Shown here one piece after another: positions 13,001-18,393 of a DNA stretch of 18,393 bases; position 1 is the stretch's first letter, and the number at the start of each line of letters is the position of its first letter. The notes beneath the pieces are model-generated. The model saw only the letters and a program-made list of their open reading frames with translations. It was not told the origin of the DNA and made no database searches. Made by a program: the position numbers and the translations under genes. This DNA is from an uncultured Eubacteriales bacterium (GTDB lineage Bacteria; Bacillota; Clostridia; Monoglobales; Monoglobaceae). The DNA lies in assembly GCA_900542675.1 (NCBI GenBank), contig UQOT01000041.1, positions 1-18,393 of the forward strand. Direction: 5' to 3'.

Positions 13001-16000
13001 CTATTCGCTATATGTGTACGGTTCGTATGTTTCGGCGTTCCAGAGAAAGTATTTTACGTCTGTATACTCCTTCTCAAAATCTATGCTGACCGGTGTTGTT
13101 CCCGCCTCAGCTATAACCGTTTGTGCCTCGGCAAGCACTTCGTTCTCGTACGCCGCGGCGATAAATATCGCCTTTGTTCCGTCAGTCGAATTGTTGAATA
13201 TCTCGGCTGTTACGTGCTTGCTGCTCAAATCGGGTGCGGAAGAATATCCTATCACATCGCTGAGCGGTTCACAGTACGGCACGAACTTAAGCACGTAGTA
13301 CTGCGTATTGCCGGTTGTAACTATTTTTACCTCGCTGCCCGCCTGAACCTTGAACTCATCCATCTGTGCCGCCGCGCCTATATTATATTCTGCGCTGCCT
13401 ATCGTCTTGCCGCCCTGCTTTACGTTTACGCCTGACGCATTGCTGCTGCTGCCCGACTTCGCGTAAACACGTATTACGCCTGCTTTTGCCGGTGTATACG
13501 TGAATACTCTATCGGTGTCGCTTCCGGCTTTTGACGTTTTAAGCGACCAATTGCACGCCGTTCCGTCGTCAAATGTAACATTGCTGCCCTGGAACTGGTT
13601 CTCATCGGTATTTGCTGTCACATATGTAAGTCCGTTCACGTTCACTATTGATGTTGATGTTATATTAAATCTATCGACTACGTTATCCTCAGTCTTATGG
13701 GTGCCCTCCGGGAACATACTTGTATTGACTGCACCATTCTTTACAAACGGCTCTTCGCTGAGGTTCCAAACCACCGCATTCGCCTCATCAAGCGGCGGCT
13801 CCGGCGTGGGCTTTGGCGCAGGCGTCGGTGATGTCGGCACGGCGTCTGTCAGGCAGTCCGACCAATACAAAACGTCCTTTATAACCGGAGACCACGTCAC
13901 ATTGCCGCTTGCTTCGGAACCGATTTTCACCTGACAGAAGCTTGTCGAGTCAATCGGAATATCCGAAACAACATATCCGTTCTCGCCCGCCTCGTCAGAG
14001 AGGGTGAGCGTCGCCTTTTTATCCTTGAGATTAAGTTTAAAGTTCAGCATCCATTTTGAAGAGCTGCGCTTTGTTATATTCGGACCGCCAAACATCTCAC
14101 CGCTGTTTACGTTCTTCTTTGCACTCTCGTCCGAGGTGAAATATTTCGTCTCCTGCGCACCGTCCGACTCTGTGTATTCCTGACTGATACCGATTATCGT
14201 ACTTCCGTATATATCAACAAGTTTAACATAGTGTGTATACGGTCTGCCGCTCCAGTTCCAAGCGTCCGAGGCGTCTTTAACAGCACCCGTGCTGTACTTG
14301 AGCTCAAATTCAGCATTGCCGTTTTCCGATGCTTTAAACGTGCTGCCGAAGCTTCTGCCGCCATCAGTTGAATTTTGATTAAACGTCCAGCTTCCGCCGC
14401 CGAACGTGAGCTCTGTGCCCGCTCCGCCGGTATATTCAAACTGCTTTCCGTCCGCGTCGTTTACACTGTCATATGCGTAATTTATCGCTGTCAGTTCAAT
14501 GCTTACATCAGCGCCCTTATCGGCAGGAGCCGTAACCTTACCCGTGTATGTTTCGTACTTCTTACACTCAACCGTAATATCGTTTTCGCCGGGCTTTATT
14601 TTAAGCGTCGCCTTGCCGTCCGTACCCGTGACAGCAGTAAAGCCTCCTATCGTGACAGCCGCACCCGCAACTGTCTTATCGCCTGACTTAACTGTTATAG
14701 TGCTGTCCGGCAATTCCGTAATTTCAACTTCTTCAAGATTTGCACTGTCAGCGGAAACATTCACGCTGCCCGTCACATCATAATATCCTGCCTGATTGAT
14801 TGAATAACTGTATGTACCCGCTGCGAGTCTATAATATACAACACCCTCGCTGTTTGTCGGCTTTTCAATACCGCCCAAATTTACTTTTACACCTACAGCA
14901 GGTGTGCCGTCCGCATTTTTGACTGTAACCGCAGTCTCAGGGTCAAGCGGTCTTACCGCTATATCCGGCTGAGTATACTCGGTAACCTCTTTTTCACTCT
15001 TGTCATAGCCAATATAATAGCTCTGATGCGGCGGCTGATTATAACCCGTATTCTGCCACGCAACAGCACAGCGGTACTGGCTGTCATGCATAAATGTTGT
15101 AAACTTATAGTCGGTCGTTGCAAGTGACGTAAATACGCGCAGAGACGAATTGTCATTTGTCCTGAGTATTAATTCTTCGCGCCAGTCACCGAACAAATCT
15201 GCTTGCAGACAAGGGTTTCTCTTTGTAGTATTGTTATACGCAATTCCCGGAATATCCCAAAATCTGCCGAAGCCGCCAAGGTCGCCGTCTGCGTTTGCCT
15301 CTTCATAATCATTCCACTTGCTTATACGGTTGCCGTCGAAATGCTCCTCGTACAAATCACCGTCCCAATAGATATTGAAGTTAGCAGATGACCAACTGTT
15401 GTCTTGACTTGTCTTTTTTGATATATTTCCGCCCTTGCCGCTTACTGCTCCGTCAATTGTACAGATACCGTTTCTCGCATCCCAAGCTAAAACACCGTAC
15501 TTCGGGCTGAAATTTCCCATAATACCTCTGCCATCGTCACGATCACCATCTTTATCCGCTGTCTGAGAAGTTATATGCCAAACGACTGTTCCATCTCCCT
15601 CTATATATGTCTCTCCCCAATGCGGTTTATCCTCAAGGACCTTGTATATCTCCTGCTTGCCGTCACCGTCAAAATCAGATACGTGCAAAGCATCGCCGTG
15701 TCCCAACCCTGTAGACCAAAGCAGCGTACCGTTATCGTCAACCGCGCACGAGCCGTATATTATCTCATCCTTGCCGTCGTTATCAAGGTCTGCAATCGAC
15801 AAATTATGATTGCCCTGTCCGTAGAACTTGTTGGAACTTGATGACGTGCTGTCCAGCTTCCAACGCTGGGTAAGGTTTTCCCCATCCCAGTCGTACGCCA
15901 TAATAACAGATTTGCCATAGTATCCGCGGCACATCAAAATGCTCGGATGAACACCGTCTAAGTATGCCGTTCCCGCAAGAAATCTGTCTGAACGATTATA

Positions 16001-16972
16001 GCTGTTGTCGCCCCAATCGCGAACATTTCCGAGCGGCGCGCCATAGTCTATCGTCTGCATTGCCGCACCCGTCTCACCGTTGAATATCGTAAGATACTCC
16101 GGCCCACCCGTAACGTGACCGTTTGAGCCGAGATAACTCTTTGTATTATCGGTATTTTTAATTTCGTTCGTATTCCCGGCGTCTGACACATAATTTCCCT
16201 TGCCATCCACAGAACCGGGCGCGGTTTTTACAGCGACTTCCGCCTTGCCGTCGCCGTCATAATCAAACACCTGGAACTGGGTATAGTGCGCACCCGCACG
16301 GATATTTCTGCCGAGATTAATTCGCCATAAAAGCGTTCCGTCCATCTCGTAGCAGTCGAGATACACCAGACCGGTTATGCCGCTTGCTGCACTGTCTTTA
16401 GAATTGCTCGGATCCCACTTTAAAATAACTTCATACTCGCCGTCACCGTCAACATCTCCGACCGACGCGTCGTTGGGACCGCCTGATTCGCCGTGACCTA
16501 CGTCCGCAGTATTATATGTATAATCCGTCCCCGCTTCAGGTATCTGAACCGGAATATCAAAATACGCATACGGCGCAGAAGCGTTTCTGCTGTTTGCATA
16601 CCCCGTGAGCATCGGAAAAGCGCTGCTTATTTCGCCCTCGGTACCGCCGATTACCGGCGCAACAGTGTAAACGTCGTCTTTTGTTCCGGTACTGTCAAGT
16701 ATATTTGTGTTGTTTAAATTTTCGCTAAAAAGCACCCCATTTTTATACACGTTAAACACCGTGTCCATAGGCTCGGTGCCGAGCAGTCTCCAGCTTAAGT
16801 AAACGCCGCCCGTCGGGTTTGTCGCCGCAAAACCGCCGCGGTTTAAATTCTCCATCTGTCTGGACGTATCCGATACGATCGCTGCCTGCTCAGGCTCAGC
16901 TGCCGAAAAAACAGGAGCCGCAGTAAGTACCATAAGTACTGCCAGAACTAAACTAACCAATTTTCTTCCCAT
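13001..16972 (-). CDS. Secreted multidomain rhamnogalacturonan lyase (polysaccharide lyase family 11)
   Basis: Extracellular enzyme predicted to cleave the rhamnose-galacturonate backbone of pectin by beta-elimination. Residues 1 to about 24 are a signal peptide (MGRKLVSLVLAVLMVLTAAP, with an Ala-rich end). Residues about 30-672 match PL11 (YesW/YesX type), a calcium-rich beta-propeller. Visible are GDVDGDGEYEVILKWDPSN (Gly172 on), GRNIRAGAHYTQFQVFDYDG, IADLDNDGKDEIIYGS and VSDFDGDGKQEIYK. Two beta-rich modules of the carboxypeptidase-regulatory-like kind follow (about 678-755 and 756-828). Next come a beta-sandwich-like region (about 829-1040), a Pro-rich linker PTSPTPAPKPTPEPP (1046-1060), a possible carbohydrate-binding module, and a small C-terminal beta domain ending YEPYTYSE. 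No dockerin, SLH or LPXTG anchor is seen. At 1323 residues it is about twice the single-domain family size. An AAAGGAGA site precedes the ATG. It is alone, with no other pectin gene in the window. Confidence 0.93.
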   Translation of the reverse strand: MGRKLVSLVLAVLMVLTAAPVFSAAEPEQAAIVSDTSRQMENLNRGGFAATNPTGGVYLSWRLLGTEPMDTVFNVYKNGVLFSENLNNTNILDSTGTKDDVYTVAPVIGGTEGEISSAFPMLTGYANSRNASAPYAYFDIPVQIPEAGTDYTYNTADVGHGESGGPNDASVGDVDGDGEYEVILKWDPSNSKDSAASGITGLVYLDCYEMDGTLLWRINLGRNIRAGAHYTQFQVFDYDGDGKAEVAVKTAPGSVDGKGNYVSDAGNTNEIKNTDNTKSYLGSNGHVTGGPEYLTIFNGETGAAMQTIDYGAPLGNVRDWGDNSYNRSDRFLAGTAYLDGVHPSILMCRGYYGKSVIMAYDWDGENLTQRWKLDSTSSSSNKFYGQGNHNLSIADLDNDGKDEIIYGSCAVDDNGTLLWSTGLGHGDALHVSDFDGDGKQEIYKVLEDKPHWGETYIEGDGTVVWHITSQTADKDGDRDDGRGIMGNFSPKYGVLAWDARNGICTIDGAVSGKGGNISKKTSQDNSWSSANFNIYWDGDLYEEHFDGNRISKWNDYEEANADGDLGGFGRFWDIPGIAYNNTTKRNPCLQADLFGDWREELILRTNDNSSLRVFTSLATTDYKFTTFMHDSQYRCAVAWQNTGYNQPPHQSYYIGYDKSEKEVTEYTQPDIAVRPLDPETAVTVKNADGTPAVGVKVNLGGIEKPTNSEGVVYYRLAAGTYSYSINQAGYYDVTGSVNVSADSANLEEVEITELPDSTITVKSGDKTVAGAAVTIGGFTAVTGTDGKATLKIKPGENDITVECKKYETYTGKVTAPADKGADVSIELTAINYAYDSVNDADGKQFEYTGGAGTELTFGGGSWTFNQNSTDGGRSFGSTFKASENGNAEFELKYSTGAVKDASDAWNWSGRPYTHYVKLVDIYGSTIIGISQEYTESDGAQETKYFTSDESAKKNVNSGEMFGGPNITKRSSSKWMLNFKLNLKDKKATLTLSDEAGENGYVVSDIPIDSTSFCQVKIGSEASGNVTWSPVIKDVLYWSDCLTDAVPTSPTPAPKPTPEPPLDEANAVVWNLSEEPFVKNGAVNTSMFPEGTHKTEDNVVDRFNITSTSIVNVNGLTYVTANTDENQFQGSNVTFDDGTACNWSLKTSKAGSDTDRVFTYTPAKAGVIRVYAKSGSSSNASGVNVKQGGKTIGSAEYNIGAAAQMDEFKVQAGSEVKIVTTGNTQYYVLKFVPYCEPLSDVIGYSSAPDLSSKHVTAEIFNNSTDGTKAIFIAAAYENEVLAEAQTVIAEAGTTPVSIDFEKEYTDVKYFLWNAETYEPYTYSE

Positions 16973-17358
16973 AGATATTTCTCCTTTTACTAATTTTTAT
17001 CCGATTATATAAATTATATCATTAAATCAAAATTTCTTCAGCATATTATTTTGATATGAAATACTGTTATTTTGCTATTTTGTGCTATATCTTTTTACTT
17101 TTTTTGTGCAGAAACCGTCAGTAATTAATTTCACAGCTTGCTGACAACTCTTTTGCAAGACGTTATAATTTAACTAATGCTAAATTTGAAATTATATGGA
17201 TAAAAAACTGAATTTGTCATATGTGGGAAATACAATTCGGCGTTTATGCTTGTAGTCCCGAAAATTCCTCATTCAAAGCAACATTTACAAATTTTCAGAT
17301 ATTGGAATGTCAATGGTTGGCACACAACGGACAAAATCAAGGCAATAGTTTCATGATG
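16973..17358. other. Long AT-rich spacer between the lyase and YczE-like genes
   Basis: No convincing gene is present. The lyase end (16973-17040) has its ribosome site and two minus-strand TATAAT-like boxes near 17005-17025 without a good -35. The middle holds a plus-strand promoter (17141-17169). After it a 19-codon frame at about 17196-17255, MDKKLNLSYVGNTIRRLCL, ends in TAG and has no ribosome site. On the minus strand 17200-17320 reads like broken coding sequence (NVALNEEFSGLQA, then stops), so part of this spacer may be a gene remnant. Confidence 0.45.
17141..17169 (+). promoter_or_regulatory. Orphan plus-strand sigma-A-like promoter
   Basis: CTGACA (17141-17146), a 17-base spacer and TATAAT (17164-17169). 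The -35 matches five of six and the -10 is perfect. No gene follows on the plus strand: transcription would run antisense into the YczE-like gene. It may drive a small RNA or belong to a lost gene. Confidence 0.5.
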
Positions 17359-18030
17359 TTATTGTGCGTATTTTGAACCATTTTTCGTCAACTTCTCAAA
17401 CAGACGATTGTATATCTTGATAATATTACCAACCAGCAAAGCTGCAATGATGCTGCCTTCACGGACTCCTTTTAGCTTTCCAAGAAAGAGCAAACAAATA
17501 ACAGCCGCCGCTGCTATATACAGCACATCAAAGAAAATTTTGATATTCTCATAACTTTTTCCGGTAATCTCACTAATTGCTCTGTTCATCGCTTCTCCCG
17601 GCAGCATTGCAACACCGCCCTTGAACTGTATCCATATCCCTAATCCGAGTACGAAGCAGCTTAATATCATTAGTCCAAACTGAATAGCATAGCTGTTTGC
17701 TTGTATACCACTGATCAGCATGCAGGAAACATCAGTCAGATATCCATATACAAATGCGAGAATGGTCTGTATGATAATTTCTATAGGGTTGCATTTCTTG
17801 CGGAGCAATGCGATTTGAACAAGAATTTGAATTACACTCCATAGATTTAGCCACCAGCCAAAGGTCAGCGTGTGGTTAAGCAGAGATATGGAATATGGAA
17901 CGGATGCAACCGGAGAAGTTCCCAGACCTGCCTTTGCGGAAAGTGCCACACCCATTGAAGCGATAAAAAGTCCAATAAGGAACAATACGTAATTTCTGAC
18001 AATTTGTTTCAAAAAATACACCTTCTTCAT
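17359..18030 (-). CDS. YczE/YitT-like integral membrane protein
   Basis: A 223-residue plasma-membrane protein with about five hydrophobic helices. The N-terminal part NYVLFLIGLFIASMGVALSAKAGLGTSPVASVPYSIS carries the GLGTSP motif of the YczE/YyaS/YitT group. Later GLGIWIQFKGGVAMLPGEAM and GVREGSIIAALLVGNIIKIYNRLF fit the same family. The molecular function of this family is not established, although transport is often supposed. The ATG lacks a strong ribosome site; a GGGG about 10 bases upstream is the best candidate. The gene looks more AT-rich than the lyase beside it and has no obvious operon partner, which could mean a separate origin. The family call is fairly firm; no specific role can be given. 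Confidence 0.85.
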   Translation of the reverse strand: MKKVYFLKQIVRNYVLFLIGLFIASMGVALSAKAGLGTSPVASVPYSISLLNHTLTFGWWLNLWSVIQILVQIALLRKKCNPIEIIIQTILAFVYGYLTDVSCMLISGIQANSYAIQFGLMILSCFVLGLGIWIQFKGGVAMLPGEAMNRAISEITGKSYENIKIFFDVLYIAAAAVICLLFLGKLKGVREGSIIAALLVGNIIKIYNRLFEKLTKNGSKYAQ

Positions 18031-18117
18031 TTGATTATATAGCCCCGAAAAATGGCTTCATATTATCTCAGCCGTCAAATCTCAACGGCATCGCAAATAT
18101 CGCCGATTAATATAGCA

Positions 18118-18157
18118 AGAAAAAACAAGTTCTTCTCATACTGAAAAAAACTTGTTT
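18118..18157 (-). terminator. Terminator of the tRNA-Ser pair
   Basis: Minus-strand AAACAAGTT pairs with AACTTGTTT (arms at 18149-18157 and 18123-18131) around a 17-base loop, and the stem ends in a T-run (18120-18125). It begins 5 bases after the CCA end of tRNA-Ser(GCT), so it probably ends the tRNA transcript. Confidence 0.8.
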
Positions 18158-18162
18158 AATGC

Positions 18163-18254
18163 TGGCGGAGAAGGAGGGATTTGAACCCTCGCGCCGCTTT
18201 CACGACCTACACCCTTAGCAGGGGCGCCTCTTCGGCCAACTTGAGTACTTCTCC
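18163..18254 (-). tRNA. tRNA-Ser (anticodon GCT)
   Basis: Acceptor stem GGAGAAG/CTTCTCC, discriminator G and an encoded CCA (18163-18165). The anticodon loop CTGCTAA gives GCT (18217-18219), reading AGC/AGU. The T arm is GAGGG-TTCAAAT-CCCTC, and a long variable arm of the serine type is present. Confidence 0.97.
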
Positions 18255-18302
18255 GAATTTTTATTATATTAAATTTTAGTGCAGCCGCGTGTGAAAATAC
18301 TT

Positions 18303-18389
18303 TGGCGGAGAGGCAGAGATTCGAACTCTGGGTGCTTTCGCATCACTAGTTTTCAAGACTAGCTCCTTAAACCACTCGGACACCTCTCC
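18303..18389 (-). tRNA. tRNA-Ser (anticodon TGA)
   Basis: Acceptor stem GGAGAGG/CCTCTCC, discriminator G and an encoded CCA (18303-18305). The anticodon loop CTTGAAA gives TGA (18353-18355), reading UCN codons. The T arm is CAGAG-TTCGAAT-CTCTG with a long variable arm. It lies 48 bases upstream of tRNA-Ser(GCT) and is probably co-transcribed with it; the promoter is beyond the window edge. Confidence 0.97.
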
Positions 18390-18393
18390 GTAT

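Noticed and set aside
12893..13435. 180-codon plus-strand open frame over the lyase 3' end
   Set aside because: It runs through the terminator hairpin and the antisense of the lyase; the sequence resembles no protein and has no ribosome site.
1..18393. CRISPR array, insertion sequence or prophage genes
   Set aside because: No regularly spaced direct repeats, transposase or integrase motifs were seen on either strand, although tRNA genes at the right end could serve as attachment sites elsewhere.

Overview
The window looks like chromosomal DNA from a member of the Clostridia (Bacillota). The reasons are the hrcA-grpE-dnaK-dnaJ heat-shock order behind a perfect CIRCE operator, a short Gram-positive-type DnaK, consensus sigma-A promoters, strong AGGAGG-type ribosome binding sites, and tRNA genes that encode their own CCA ends. 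Base composition is mixed: moderately GC-rich housekeeping genes are separated by very AT-rich spacers. A large secreted pectin (rhamnogalacturonan) lyase suggests a plant-polysaccharide user, perhaps a gut bacterium. Genus cannot be assigned from this sequence alone.

Layout. (1) 1-3950, minus strand: class I heat-shock operon hrcA, grpE, dnaK and the first 77 codons of dnaJ, with a sigma-A promoter and CIRCE upstream of hrcA. The grpE-dnaK spacer holds hairpins and a possible internal promoter. (2) 3980-4946: an AT-rich accessory patch with a frame-disrupted small membrane protein on the minus strand and a divergent two-gene unit on the plus strand, a 58-residue ribbon-helix-helix protein coupled to an XRE-type helix-turn-helix protein, closed by a terminator. 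(3) 4971-8503, plus strand: adhE, a bifunctional aldehyde/alcohol dehydrogenase, behind a consensus promoter that carries two Rex-like redox operators and a foldable leader, followed by a phosphotransferase-family gene. (4) 8514-12828, minus strand: a MarR regulator and two half-transporter ABC exporters in one overlapping operon, with a perfect inverted repeat at its promoter and a strong hairpin terminator. (5) 12905-16972, minus strand: a 1323-residue secreted PL11 rhamnogalacturonan lyase with extra C-terminal domains, its terminator, and a compact foldable element. (6) 16973-18393: a long spacer with an orphan plus-strand promoter, a YczE-like membrane protein, and two tandem tRNA-Ser genes (GCT and TGA).

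How the parts work together. HrcA represses its own operon through CIRCE, and GrpE, DnaK and DnaJ form the chaperone cycle. AdhE regenerates NAD+ by reducing acetyl-CoA to ethanol, and the two Rex-like sites would tie its expression to the NADH/NAD+ ratio. The MarR protein probably controls its own operon, whose two ABC subunits have complementary degenerate and intact ATP sites and so should form a heterodimeric exporter.

No CRISPR array, insertion sequence or phage module was seen. I did not find a clear new multi-gene system. The best candidates for something undescribed are the RHH-XRE-membrane protein patch, the double Rex/leader arrangement at adhE, the adhE-phosphotransferase pairing and the foldable element at 12905-12960.
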